Part shown: one piece after another, positions 1 through 9,159 of the stretch
Layout: every line of letters begins with the position of its first letter
How positions within the stretch are numbered: the stretch's first letter is position 1
NCBI GenBank assembly: GCA_008690995.1
Contig: VRMN01000004.1
Span: 186,001 to 250,000 of the forward strand
Origin: Porphyridium purpureum
Taxonomy: Eukaryota > Rhodophyta > Bangiophyceae > Porphyridiales > Porphyridiaceae
DNA: 64,000 nucleotides
Direction of reading: 5' to 3'
Notes under the pieces: generated by a model
The model's database searches: none
Seen by the model: the letters and a program-made list of their open reading frames with translations, nothing else
What the model was told of the DNA's origin: nothing
Program-made: the position numbers and the translations under genes

Positions 1-1
1 C

Positions 2-2104
2 AGTCGTGAATTTGTTGCAAAATGGGAGCAAGTCGTACGTGAGACCGGTTCGCTCAATGAACTGGATGAGAAAAGCCTGGCCACTGCTTTTTGGGCCATT
101 GGGCGAAATCGCACCGCAGCGTATTCCAAGGATATTCTACAAGCGCTGTCGAATCGGTTTGAGAAAGTCAGTGCGCAAGCCTCGGACCAGTGCGTGACTT
201 TATTCCTTTGGAGTCTGACGCAAGTGATGTTCGTTCCTTCTGCAAGCAATCTAGAAGCGTGGAGTGTCGCCTTCGTACGGAACGCGTCTGTTATGAATGC
301 CGATGCGCTGACCAAGGTGGTAGACAGCCTTGGCAGGCTGGGGAAGGTAAACGCGGGGTCCTCAGTTGAGGAGCGTGTGATGCCAGTCTGGTTTGCAGCT
401 TGGGAAGAGACCGTGAGCAAAGACCGTTTTGACGTAATTGACCTATGCGCGTGTCTGAATGCTATATCAAAGTTAGCGATCCGCCCTTCTCCGGAATGGC
501 TTGAGAAGTGGACGCAGGCTTTCGAACGGCAGGTGCCCACCTCAAAAGTTCGCCAGCGTGAGCTCACGATGTCGTTAAGCGCACTGCATCGTCTGCAAGT
601 TTCTCCGCCGCCGTCGTTTTTCCGCGCATGGTACGCGGCTTTAGCACGTCACTTGCCGTCTCTCCCGGAGCAGATGGTTGCGTTTGCGTACTGGGGACCC
701 TGGAAGTACTCATCCGAGTGGCACATCACTCAGCAAGAGTTTGTGGAAGGATTTCAATCCGCGTTCGTGGACATGAGCCCATCTATGAACGCGCAGCAGG
801 TCTCCGACTGTATTTGGGCGCTTGGGAAGGCCAATATGCAGCCGTCCAGGGCATTCATGGACGCATGGCTGGTGGCGTTTGAGCGAGTGCAAGATAGATG
901 CAGTGCACAGCAATTATGCGCTATGCTTTGGGCAATGGGTAAGTGCAGTAGGGCCGTGCTTGCACCAGCTGAGCAGGCTTCATTCTTGGACCTGTGGTAC
1001 GCATGTTTTGAGCGCGAAGAGTCAGGCTTCGTCCTGAATTTTTACAGTATGTGCTTGCTTTCTTTCGCACGACTCCAGACTGAAGACGCAGGCGAAGTAT
1101 CTCCTTTGCGGGACTCGTTTGTCAAAGCCTTCGAGGACTGTTTTGTTGCTGAATCGGCATCTATTAACAGCCAAATTCTCGCCAATGTCATGCACGCATG
1201 CGCAAAGCTTCATCTCATGCCGCGAGCAGACATGCTACGAGTCTGGTTTGACCGTTTCGTCGAGCTTGCCGAGACGGATTCTTCGCGAGCCTCCGTCTTT
1301 AAGCCGCAGGAATTAAGCATGCAGTTATGGGGCCTAGCGAAACTGGACATTGACATACGCACAATATATGATCCGACAGCGCCAGCCTTCCTGGACAGCT
1401 GGTGCTCCTGCTTTGAGCGCAACGCGGGTCTTTTTCAAGGTCATCACGTGGCAATCATCATGTGGGCGTTCGCACACTGGAGCCACAGTTTCGACATCAA
1501 ATCTATTCTTCCTGAATCATTTCAAGTCGCGTGGCGCACAGAATGCGCGCGCGCCGCGTCGTCCATGAGTCCCATTTCAGTCTCTCAGACGCTCTGGCCT
1601 TTGGGTCGGCTCGAGGCGGCAACCATGTCCCTCGTTTCGCCACAGCTGATGAACGCGCTTCTCGATGCCTTTGCGCGATGCGTGAAGCGAATGGATTCGC
1701 AAGAGATGGTGAACTCCTTGTGGGGCTGTGCCCGGATGGGACCTCACCTCGATTTCCCGGACACGCTGATGATCGACTGGTTTTATCACGCTTCCAAGAA
1801 CTTGCCGTCGTTCAATCCACACGAGCTTTCGAACAGCTTATACGCACTGGCACGCCTTCAGAGGGCACCAACCGAATCGTTTCTGTCGTTGTGGATGCGC
1901 TGTTTCGCGGTGCGCAAATCTGAATTCAGTGCACAGCACCTTGTACTCGCTCTGTGGGCGCTAGCAACGCTTGAATTTCGCATCTTGCCGGATGATTTTC
2001 GGCGCGACTGGTGTCGCCAGTTTATCCGCAGCAACGAAACGTTGTCCTCGGACTATTTACCGATGGCCGTTTCGTCCATGAAACATTTTGACATTTTGCG
2101 ATAG
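2..2104 (+). CDS. OPR-repeat (Tbc2-like) organellar RNA-binding protein, 5' partial
   Basis: The frame is open from the window edge, so the true start lies upstream. About 700 residues are visible, made of at least 13 tandem degenerate units of roughly 38 residues. Each has an LWALGKL-like helix followed by a P-x-x-x-F/W-x-x-x-W-x-x-x-F-E-R segment (for example PSPEWLEKW, PPPSFFRAW, PSRAFMDAW). This matches the octotricopeptide (OPR) pattern of algal organelle RNA-stability and translation factors such as Tbc2. By family knowledge it should bind a plastid or mitochondrial transcript; target and compartment cannot be read because the N-terminus is missing. No RAP domain is seen at the C-terminus, which ends after the last repeat. 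The stop is 11 bp from the stop of the convergent downstream gene. Confidence 0.7.
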   Translation, partial: SREFVAKWEQVVRETGSLNELDEKSLATAFWAIGRNRTAAYSKDILQALSNRFEKVSAQASDQCVTLFLWSLTQVMFVPSASNLEAWSVAFVRNASVMNADALTKVVDSLGRLGKVNAGSSVEERVMPVWFAAWEETVSKDRFDVIDLCACLNAISKLAIRPSPEWLEKWTQAFERQVPTSKVRQRELTMSLSALHRLQVSPPPSFFRAWYAALARHLPSLPEQMVAFAYWGPWKYSSEWHITQQEFVEGFQSAFVDMSPSMNAQQVSDCIWALGKANMQPSRAFMDAWLVAFERVQDRCSAQQLCAMLWAMGKCSRAVLAPAEQASFLDLWYACFEREESGFVLNFYSMCLLSFARLQTEDAGEVSPLRDSFVKAFEDCFVAESASINSQILANVMHACAKLHLMPRADMLRVWFDRFVELAETDSSRASVFKPQELSMQLWGLAKLDIDIRTIYDPTAPAFLDSWCSCFERNAGLFQGHHVAIIMWAFAHWSHSFDIKSILPESFQVAWRTECARAASSMSPISVSQTLWPLGRLEAATMSLVSPQLMNALLDAFARCVKRMDSQEMVNSLWGCARMGPHLDFPDTLMIDWFYHASKNLPSFNPHELSNSLYALARLQRAPTESFLSLWMRCFAVRKSEFSAQHLVLALWALATLEFRILPDDFRRDWCRQFIRSNETLSSDYLPMAVSSMKHFDILR

Positions 2105-2115
2105 TGTATGCTGCT

Positions 2116-2553
2116 TCACGGGAACTCGTAGTACGCCAGTACATAATTCGTTAGTGCCTTTTTGATCTCGCGCAGTTCATGTACCATCTCCATGATGAGC
2201 GCTTCGTCGTGCACGCATCGCCTCAGCCGCTCGCGAAATAATCTGATCTCACGTCCTGTCGTCAAAAAGTCGAGCCTACAAGTCGTCACCTTTAGCGCCG
2301 TTTTGCCCGCGATCTCGGCACCGGTGGCCTCTTCGCAATCGCTCGCCCCTGTTGTGTCTCTGCTGGACAGGGAAAGTTGGACCGAGTCCCTGTGCATCAA
2401 CGTCTGCTGTGCGGCCTCGCGGCGCTCTTTCAACACACACAATTCTGCTCGGTGTGCGGTGACGCGCGCCTCGTACACTGCAAGCGCGCGTGTCTTGCGC
2501 CGCAGCGCGTGTGCCTGTTCCAGCAACTCTTGCAGTGGAACACACGCCGTCAT
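2116..2553 (-). CDS. small coiled-coil protein, unknown function
   Basis: A 145-residue ORF with an ATG start, rich in Arg, Glu, Leu and Ala. Two amphipathic helical stretches (about residues 5-55 and 95-140) look able to form coiled coils; a Ser/Thr/Glu-rich linker separates them. There is no signal peptide or membrane segment. It is convergent with the OPR gene (stops 11 bp apart) and divergent from the mL64-like gene. The size and shape would suit a small subunit of a tethering, kinetochore or BLOC-type complex, but I recognise no family. It is supported mainly by the fact that it fills the space between two convincing genes; a spurious ORF is possible. Confidence 0.5.
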   Translation of the reverse strand: MTACVPLQELLEQAHALRRKTRALAVYEARVTAHRAELCVLKERREAAQQTLMHRDSVQLSLSSRDTTGASDCEEATGAEIAGKTALKVTTCRLDFLTTGREIRLFRERLRRCVHDEALIMEMVHELREIKKALTNYVLAYYEFP

Positions 2554-2678
2554 TGTTCTCTTCTCGCTGTCTTAGTCTCGTGTTCGTGCTGGCTTGTCAA
2601 GTGAGGACTAGGACGAGCGAGTGACAAGGGCGCGGTTTGGATCGGACGGAGCTCGCGGCTCGCGCACAACGAAGGAAG

Positions 2679-3374
2679 ATGGGGGTAGGGAGTGTAGGCC
2701 CGCTGGACAAGGCGGCTGCGTTGCTTGCGAGCCGGATTGCAGCGGTGGGAGCGGAAAAGGCGTCGCGGGTGGCGAATGCGTCGTACGTCCCGCGCCAAGC
2801 GGCATGGAAAGTGAACGGGCGAGTGATTCCGCGCAAAGTGACGGTGAATCGGGAGGAGGTTGAAGCCGCCATTGCGCGCCTACCGCCTGAGTTTAAGCGA
2901 ACCAAACTGCCCAGCGGGAAGTGGTTGCGCGCGAAATGGAGCAAGCTGAAAATTTCCCGGTTAAGGCGGAAGTTTGAGCGTCTGGGGAAGGAGTGGCCGT
3001 GGCACGTGCCCAAGAAGATTGTGCACTACAATGTGCCGTTGAAAGGGACCATTCAGGAGCGAACCAGGGAGGCTAGGTTGAAACTTATTGAGGAAAACAT
3101 GCGCAAGATGCCGCAATGGATCGCCGAGTACCGCGCAGAGCGTGCGGCATTGCCCAAGAAGTGGAAGGAGGGAACGCCCGCGCTGGCGATCAGACTGCGG
3201 GGCGGCACCTTGGTCGAGATTGACGACGCGGAGAAACGGAAGATCAAAGAGCAGGCCGCCATGCTTCGCACGTTTGTCCAATCGATGCGTGAGAAGGAGA
3301 CGACGGCGTCGGCACCTGATTCCAAATCGCCAAAGGAGACGGAATCCGCGCCAGACAAGACCGCGGCCCATTAA
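2679..3374 (+). CDS. mitochondrial large ribosomal subunit protein, mL64/CRIF1 (mL59)-like
   Basis: A 231-residue basic protein. The start is the first ATG of the frame (MGVGSVGPL); upstream in-frame sequence lacks ATG. A Lys/Arg-rich central part contains KLPSGKWLRAKW and WPWHVPKK. It is followed by a helix with IEENMRKMPQWIAEYRAER, which resembles the animal mL64/GADD45GIP1 signature IAECMAKMPQMI. The C-terminal tail is charged and low complexity. The family is a mitoribosomal large-subunit component; CRIF1 sits near the exit tunnel and helps insert membrane proteins. Assignment rests on this one recognisable helix plus composition. No classical presequence is obvious, although the N-terminus is Arg/Ala-rich. 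Confidence 0.5.
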   Translation: MGVGSVGPLDKAAALLASRIAAVGAEKASRVANASYVPRQAAWKVNGRVIPRKVTVNREEVEAAIARLPPEFKRTKLPSGKWLRAKWSKLKISRLRRKFERLGKEWPWHVPKKIVHYNVPLKGTIQERTREARLKLIEENMRKMPQWIAEYRAERAALPKKWKEGTPALAIRLRGGTLVEIDDAEKRKIKEQAAMLRTFVQSMREKETTASAPDSKSPKETESAPDKTAAH

Positions 3375-3780
3375 GGCGAGCGCAGTCCCGACGGCGCGGA
3401 TGTGCATCTCTGTGTGCATGCATGTACCTTCGTCTGCCACGCACTACCTTTGCCGTGGCGCCTCAGGCGGCCCGGCCGGCAGCACGAAAACTGTCGCCAG
3501 TGCCGCTCAGCAAGTGGTTTAACGGCTCATCGGTCTCTCGTTAACATCGGTTTATCGGTTCAAACCTGGACTGGATTCTGTCAGCAGCTGCAGCAGCCGG
3601 GCAGTCGAAGCGCGTCGGGCACGTCTTGGAGGAGCTTGGAAGGTTTCGCGGGCGCGGAAAACGCGATTCGAGACGCGCACAGAGAGAACGCGGACGACGC
3701 ACGCAAGGGACAGTGTTGAGCGGGCTCTTCAGCTGCGCGCGATCGAGTCGCAGAGGTGGAAGAAAAGACGCCGTTGTGTG
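3375..3780. other. intergenic region upstream of the methyltransferase
   Basis: About 400 bp without a supported gene. It holds GGTTTATCGGTT (around 3548), a sequence related to repeats seen near 13175 and 58526. A B-box-like GGTTCAAAC does not fold into a tRNA. Confidence 0.5.
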
Positions 3781-5034
3781 ATGGGGTGGGCTCAGGTGGA
3801 AAAGTCGAGCCAAGAGCGTTTCTACGCAAAGTATACGCTCAAGGTGGGCGAGCACGATCTGCACTTTGCTCAGCTCGGCGCTTCGGATGTTGGGCTGTCG
3901 GTGTGGGATGGCGGTATCATTCTTGCGCAGCACGTGATCTGGATGCATGAGAATGGATTCATAGACATGCGCGCGAAGACCGTCGTGGAGCTAGGATCGG
4001 GTACAGGGATTGTCGGCATGGTTTGTGCGCTGCTGGGCGCGAAGCACTCCGTGATGACAGATATACCGGGCCAGGTGCTTGATTTGCTGCAAAAGAACAT
4101 AGACGAAAACCAAGCGCGACTGCAGGTACCCTATCTGGGAACTGCAGCGCCGCTTGATTGGTTTGTTCCGGAGCAGGCGCTTGCTATCAAGGAAAAGTAT
4201 CCCAATATTGACTATATCATTGCTGGCGAAATCACGTATCGTGAAGAGCTTGTGGGCCCGCTGTTGAACACACTGGAAGCTTTGTGCGGTCTGCCTTCAC
4301 AGGATTCTGGTCAAGCGAACCCAGCGGCAGCCTCGCCAGTGATTCTCATGTCACATGGTGTTCATCGAGTGACTCCGCTGATCCATTTTTTCCGGCACGT
4401 GACCACGACCATGCAGTATCACATTCAGGTGCGACCGAAAAAGGAACTCCCCCGCGAGTATCGAAACAACAAGACCTACGTGAAACACTTGACGCGTTTA
4501 TCGAACAACCAGGCGTCCGTGTCTGGAGGCGATGAAGGTTTGGTCGGCCACTGGGAGATTCCAAACGCAAGCGATAAAACGACCGAGTCACTACTGACGC
4601 GCTTGCAGCATTGCATGGAGAGCAAGGCGCACATACTGCAAAACATTGGAGCGCTGGAATGGGAGATGTGTGAGCAGAGCGCGCTACTTGCGGGCTCCTT
4701 TTGGAGCCGGGCGCCGTCGGCTGGAGGTCAGGAAGGTAGCGTGCCGCGATCCACCTCACACGATCACTTGCGCTCGCTGCAGACGCTGCCCGAGCGCGTC
4801 GCCACGCTTCTGCAGGAGTTTGGGCAACTGGAATGGGAGACATGTGAAATCCTTGCCTTGTTAGAGGTACCGGTGCGTTCGCACAGCGAGATGTTTGAGA
4901 AGTCGCACAGTCTCGTTGAGGTACCAGAAGTCTTTGAGCAGCTGCGCATTGCCGCTGGAGCATCCCCCACCAGGCCAAATGCAGGAGAAGTTTCTTTTGC
5001 CGCGTTCGAGCCCGGTGAGTCTGGTTCCTTGTAG
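3781..5034 (+). CDS. family-16 (METTL21-type) protein methyltransferase with duplicated C-terminal extension
   Basis: A 417-residue protein. Residues 1-220 form a class I SAM-dependent methyltransferase of the METTL21/EEF2KMT family: DGGIILAQ, motif I VELGSGTGIVGM, motif II MTDIPGQVLDLLQKNI, then IIAGEITYREELVGPLL in place of the usual D-x-x-Y segment, and ILMSHGVHR. Family members methylate lysines of chaperones and elongation factors. Residues about 275-375 are an extension I cannot assign. It has two copies of a unit with LQNIGALEWEMCEQSALL and LQEFGQLEWETCEILALL, offset by 58 residues (174 nt) and still similar in DNA, so it arose by internal duplication. The true ATG follows an in-frame GTG by one codon. 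Confidence 0.75.
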   Translation: MGWAQVEKSSQERFYAKYTLKVGEHDLHFAQLGASDVGLSVWDGGIILAQHVIWMHENGFIDMRAKTVVELGSGTGIVGMVCALLGAKHSVMTDIPGQVLDLLQKNIDENQARLQVPYLGTAAPLDWFVPEQALAIKEKYPNIDYIIAGEITYREELVGPLLNTLEALCGLPSQDSGQANPAAASPVILMSHGVHRVTPLIHFFRHVTTTMQYHIQVRPKKELPREYRNNKTYVKHLTRLSNNQASVSGGDEGLVGHWEIPNASDKTTESLLTRLQHCMESKAHILQNIGALEWEMCEQSALLAGSFWSRAPSAGGQEGSVPRSTSHDHLRSLQTLPERVATLLQEFGQLEWETCEILALLEVPVRSHSEMFEKSHSLVEVPEVFEQLRIAAGASPTRPNAGEVSFAAFEPGESGSL

Positions 5035-5343
5035 TGGAACTCGGCTGCGATAATTTATTTCTCGTGCCGGCCTTGGGCATATCCTTTGTTTCGAGGTGAT
5101 TCCTCTTTGCGAATGGCCTGCCGCGTCAAAGAATCTGACGGAATAATAGAGCACCTAGACGCTGCAATGCTTTTTAAGCCACGCGCCTCGTCTGTAGGGC
5201 TTCAGCAGGCAGTCTGCCTGTCCGCTTGACGTGCTTTTGAACAAGCCCGCTTCAGTGCATCATCCTGGGCACGCACTTTCCGCCCTTAAAGGCGTCGGCT
5301 CATTGTAAAAGTGACTTTCACTCTTCTAAATCGAGCAATCCTG

Positions 5344-8304
5344 TCACTTCCAGGTCAAGCCATTCTGGGCAATTCTGCCTATGAGCGGGATATACTTGTC
5401 CAGAGGATCGCCTCGGCACGGAAACTCGACCAAACGCTCCGGTCGTGTGCGGTTATCTCCGTGCGCATAAATGCAATCGAGAGACTTCAGCGCCGAGTCA
5501 TCGTCCACACGGTACATCCACGTTCCACGGCAATGCTCCGTGCGTGGTATCTCTTTGTACTTGATCCCGTCAAATTGCTCGTACAGCGCGCGACGAAATG
5601 CCGGTTGGTCGTGCTTTATGGTCGGATTGTGCACGAGCTGTTCAAGGTAGAAACGCGAGTACTTGTCGAGTAGCTCGCGCATCGCCGGTACATGCTTATT
5701 GTACACAATCAGTCCCGTGTTGCGCTCAAAAAACTTGACGGGAATCGTCGTGCCGTTCGCAGTAATATCTGCACCGAGGTCTCCACCGCCATTTTGCTTG
5801 TCGTCCGTAATACGCAGGTCGAAAGAGCCATCCAGCACGCTTCGCACGTGCTCAGCCATACCCTGCGCGTCGCAGGCATAAATATCAGAGTCCACGTACA
5901 GCGTAACATCGTACGGGGACTGCCGAATCGCTGCGATTTTCATGGCCCACTTGTCGCGCTTCGTACCAGCATTTGGATGCTTGCAGCAGCCCGTACTGCA
6001 ACACGACGGTAAGCTGTACTGCTCCACCGTCTCAACGAGCTGCGTATGATCCAGCAAGACGACTTTGTCGAATGGCCAGCTCATCGAGTGCGGCGGATCT
6101 CGACTCCAGTGGGCGGCGAGGTGCTCCATGGTCTTAGCAGTTGTGAACAATGTGATTGGCACCTTCCATGGCTCATGAATTCCAGGAATACCAATGGCCT
6201 GAATACGCGTGAACGTGGTAATGGCTTCCATCTGCCGTGCCACGCCAGCGTTCGGCGCGACAATGTACGTCACCACGCCCATTGGTGCCGATCCACGAGG
6301 TAAGAATCCCGTGTATTCGCCTACCTCGTGCATTTGAGAAATCAGAAGATTAACATCAAAGTGATTCGTGGGCTCAAAGACCAGAAAGTCACCCGGCGTA
6401 GCGCGCACGTCGACTTGTGCCGTGCTTCCGACGACCTGCGCTTGTCCACGGTGTCCGGTCATAATGTCTGATAAAGATGATGGGCGTTGAAATGACTTTG
6501 CCTCCACGGGTTCTCGTCCTTGAGCTTGTCCATGCGAAAGCAATTGTGTCAGGGCATGTGCTGATGCCAGACGATCTGGAGCTTGGTCTGAACGCGCTCG
6601 GAGTCCTCCCAGGGGAGAACGGTGACGACCATCACTGTCGCTTGCCCCAGGTCGCGAAAAACCAACGCCAACGCTGCCACTATTTGAAGACTCGTGACGG
6701 CTCGGACTGGCAGATAGATCTCCTCCGGTTGCAAAGCTGTCACGGCCACCATCCTCAACATCAGGTGAATCCGCACGTCTATTCGCGTCCGCGAATGTAC
6801 TAGACCCCGCACTGTTGACAACCGGAGCAACATCCGGGCGTAATGCAGGATTGTCAAGCGAATTCGCCGCACCGGTACCGGCACTGGTACCAACGCCCGC
6901 GCTAGAGCTCGCCCCTGTCACATCTGATGTTGAGTTACTTTGAGTGCCTGATTGTCCTAGAAAGCCTGAAAAGCCGCTGAAAGACGAGGAAGCGAGGCTT
7001 GGTACGGCGTCCTCGGGCTGACTATCGTCAGATGAGCCCACATTCGACTGGCTTTTGGCCAGATATTTGAATGGGTCCTCTGACGACGCATCTTTTCCTG
7101 CAGCCGGCCTCTGAACGGCCCCCGAGTCCTCAGCATTGGTCAAAAGAGAGCTTCCCGGGTTTGCTCTCGAGACGGTGTCCATCGCAGCTCCGTCTTTCTG
7201 CCAAGCATTATTGGCACCATCTGCGCGAAGACTGTCTATTACACGTTGGTTCAATCCGGCCGTACTGCTTGTTCCTACGCTTGGGTTTCTAGCAGCCGCG
7301 CGCTCTGTCGAATCCTCTCCATTCGAAAAAGGTTGATTCGCTAGGTGCTTTAGAATGTCCCGTGGAGAGGCCTTTCCCTCTATTGACAATGCATGCACTC
7401 CCTCTTCAGACGGCACACGTGGCTCGCTTCCAGGCGCGTCCCGAGCAAGGTTTTCACCGCGTATCCTTTCGTCTTCTGCATTTGCATGACGATTCCTATC
7501 CCACGAGGCCAAACGCACTGGCGGCTGTTTTGCTTCAATTTCGGCGGTCACTTGTCGTCTCTCCTGCATCTGCTCTTGGGCGCCCGGTTTTACTGGGGGT
7601 GCAAAGGGCCGATCTAGTCCCTCGGCCTCTGATCGACTCTGAGGCTCTGATGGGCGGTCCGGCGAAGGAGTCTCGCGCGCCGCCGCCCGGATGTTCGCTG
7701 CATCCTCGTTTGTCGTGGAAGCTTGTTTCGGCAAATCGCTGTTTGACTCTGTTCCCATACTTGCGTCTTGTATGGACTCGTGTAGCTCAAAAGCTTGTCG
7801 AGCCTGCTCTTCGTAAGTCAGCGAAGTCAGACTTGGAAGTGACTTGAGCGCGAGAAGGAGCAGCACTAGGAAGAACAAACATACCACAAGCGCGACCACA
7901 TGCTGGTGGTGATTCTTAACGCCCAATCCGCGCAATTTGAGACGCAGCCAGTTTTTCCATGTCTGGGGTTGCAGCGCCGAGGGCAATGATTTCCCCGCGG
8001 CTGCATACGCGTGTGGCGAGTATGTGTCTGGCTGCTGCGAATAGTATCTCTGATACCCATTCGTGTAGCCATTTCCGTTTGCATACGCGGCCGGAGCCGC
8101 GGCATACATGGCAGTACCACTTGCGTGCGCACTTGACTCGTACGGTGCGTTCGGGTACGCCGCGAGCTGCGGGCCTAGCGCGGCGGCAGGCGCCCCCCAC
8201 GCCTCAGTTGTCAACGGCGCGCCACCCGCGCGCTGGAACGCTGTCTGCTGGCTCACGCCTCGCGGCGGACGATACGGCTGCGGCATCCCGCCATACGGCT
8301 CCAT
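5344..8304 (-). CDS. large type II membrane glycosyltransferase (DxD nucleotide-diphospho-sugar transferase)
   Basis: 986 residues from the ATG at 8304. The frame also holds an ATG at 8520, adding 72 Arg-rich residues that look like translated 5' UTR. The order is: Pro/Tyr/Gly-rich cytosolic tail; one membrane segment (HVVALVVCLFFLVLLLLAL, about residues 130-150); a Ser/Ala/Asp-rich disordered stem of over 400 residues; then a C-terminal catalytic domain of about 330 residues. The last carries DKVVLLDHTQLVE, TLYVDSDIYACD (DxD metal/nucleotide-sugar site), NTGLIVYNKH and HDQPAFRRALYE. This topology fits a Golgi enzyme acting on cell-wall or exocellular polysaccharide or glycoprotein. Donor and acceptor cannot be inferred. 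Several Cys in SCCSTGCCK may form disulfides. Confidence 0.75.
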   Translation of the reverse strand: MEPYGGMPQPYRPPRGVSQQTAFQRAGGAPLTTEAWGAPAAALGPQLAAYPNAPYESSAHASGTAMYAAAPAAYANGNGYTNGYQRYYSQQPDTYSPHAYAAAGKSLPSALQPQTWKNWLRLKLRGLGVKNHHQHVVALVVCLFFLVLLLLALKSLPSLTSLTYEEQARQAFELHESIQDASMGTESNSDLPKQASTTNEDAANIRAAARETPSPDRPSEPQSRSEAEGLDRPFAPPVKPGAQEQMQERRQVTAEIEAKQPPVRLASWDRNRHANAEDERIRGENLARDAPGSEPRVPSEEGVHALSIEGKASPRDILKHLANQPFSNGEDSTERAAARNPSVGTSSTAGLNQRVIDSLRADGANNAWQKDGAAMDTVSRANPGSSLLTNAEDSGAVQRPAAGKDASSEDPFKYLAKSQSNVGSSDDSQPEDAVPSLASSSFSGFSGFLGQSGTQSNSTSDVTGASSSAGVGTSAGTGAANSLDNPALRPDVAPVVNSAGSSTFADANRRADSPDVEDGGRDSFATGGDLSASPSRHESSNSGSVGVGFSRPGASDSDGRHRSPLGGLRARSDQAPDRLASAHALTQLLSHGQAQGREPVEAKSFQRPSSLSDIMTGHRGQAQVVGSTAQVDVRATPGDFLVFEPTNHFDVNLLISQMHEVGEYTGFLPRGSAPMGVVTYIVAPNAGVARQMEAITTFTRIQAIGIPGIHEPWKVPITLFTTAKTMEHLAAHWSRDPPHSMSWPFDKVVLLDHTQLVETVEQYSLPSCCSTGCCKHPNAGTKRDKWAMKIAAIRQSPYDVTLYVDSDIYACDAQGMAEHVRSVLDGSFDLRITDDKQNGGGDLGADITANGTTIPVKFFERNTGLIVYNKHVPAMRELLDKYSRFYLEQLVHNPTIKHDQPAFRRALYEQFDGIKYKEIPRTEHCRGTWMYRVDDDSALKSLDCIYAHGDNRTRPERLVEFPCRGDPLDKYIPLIGRIAQNGLTWK

Positions 8305-8892
8305 GCTTCCATCCACACGCCGCCTTCCTCTTTCTCCGCACGCCACTTTGTGTCCCGCGCGCAGTCGCTTGTCACTTCTCACTCCGCGCGCACGAGTCAC
8401 ACGCGCGCAGTTTTTTAACCCATTTCTTGCGCCATTTTTTAACACATTCCGTGTCCGCCATGAACTGTACACCCACTGAACACAGATCAATCGAACTCTG
8501 CAAAGTCGAATCTTGGCCATGAGCCGGATGGATGTGCTTCTTCACACCACTTCGCCAAGCTCGAGCACCGCAGCAAAGCATGAGGCGCTCAACTTTGAGC
8601 GACGCGGTCACGCTCTACACAGATTGCGCCGTGCCTCGCACCGCTCAGAAACATGCCGGCTGCCACACAGCTGCGACCACCGCCTGTTGTCCCATGGCCG
8701 CGACGCCGCCGCGCTCAAGGGTACAGACCGAGCGCTGCAGAGGTGTAGCGAGCGCTGCGATCCTGCGCAGACATGCGCGTACGCGCGACGTCAGCTGCCG
8801 ACGTTGCGGCTGGCTGCGCGTCGCAACAGCATCACGCGTCGCCCGCGCGGCGTTGGGAGCCAAGCGAACAGATGGCCGCGGTAAATAACAGG

Positions 8893-8909
8893 GTACAGTG
8901 GGAAGGTAC
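8893..8909. promoter_or_regulatory. GTAC-N9-GTAC motif pair upstream of CDT2
   Basis: GTACAGTG is followed nine bases after its GTAC by a second GTACAG. It belongs to the recurrent intergenic GTACAGT/ACTGTAC set described in the findings and lies about 260 bp before the CDT2 start. Confidence 0.35.
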
Positions 8910-8916
8910 AGAAAAT

Positions 8917-9058
8917 GGCGCGAACCGAGTTGGAAAAAAGGCGGGACAGAAAACGCGGGGAAAAGCGCGGGAAGGTGGCGGGCGCCGAGCGGGGAAGACC
9001 GTGCGCGACGAGTGATCTGTGGTACTGACGGACGGAGTAGGGGGGCTGGTTTCGCGCC
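8917..9058. promoter_or_regulatory. cluster of E2F-like words before CDT2
   Basis: GGCGCGAA at 8917-8924, GCGCGGGAA at 8965-8973 and TTTCGCGCC at 9050-9058 resemble the E2F/DP consensus TTTSSCGC or its complement. They lie 100-245 bp before the CDT2 start. CDT2 is a cell-cycle gene and a known E2F target in animals, so the placement is sensible; functional use here is inference. Confidence 0.4.
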
Positions 9059-9159
9059 GAGGACGACGATGCGGCGTGGGTTACACTGGACCAGTGCCGG
9101 GTTGAGCAGAGCTGATTCGTGGTTGAGGGCGTGAGGTTCTGGGTTGGACAGGTGTCAGG

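Larger units (their letters stand above)
8305..9159. other. divergent intergenic region between glycosyltransferase and CDT2
   Basis: About 850 bp. Short ORFs on both strands are Arg/Ala/Cys-rich with no family signature and are treated as noise. It contains a GTAC pair (8893-8909), three E2F-like words (8917, 8965, 9050) and GC-rich G/C runs. It probably serves as promoter for both flanking genes. Confidence 0.5.

Noticed and set aside
3505-3575. tRNA-like sequence with GGTTCAAAC
   Set aside because: The T-stem pairs poorly and no D-stem or acceptor stem can be formed.
8305-8520. 72-residue N-terminal extension of the glycosyltransferase
   Set aside because: Very Arg-rich and precedes a better start next to the Pro/Tyr-rich tail and membrane segment; probably 5' UTR.
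8513-8888. Two 118-123-codon plus-strand ORFs between the glycosyltransferase and CDT2
   Set aside because: Arg/Ala/Cys-rich, overlapping in two frames, no signature; the region looks like promoter.
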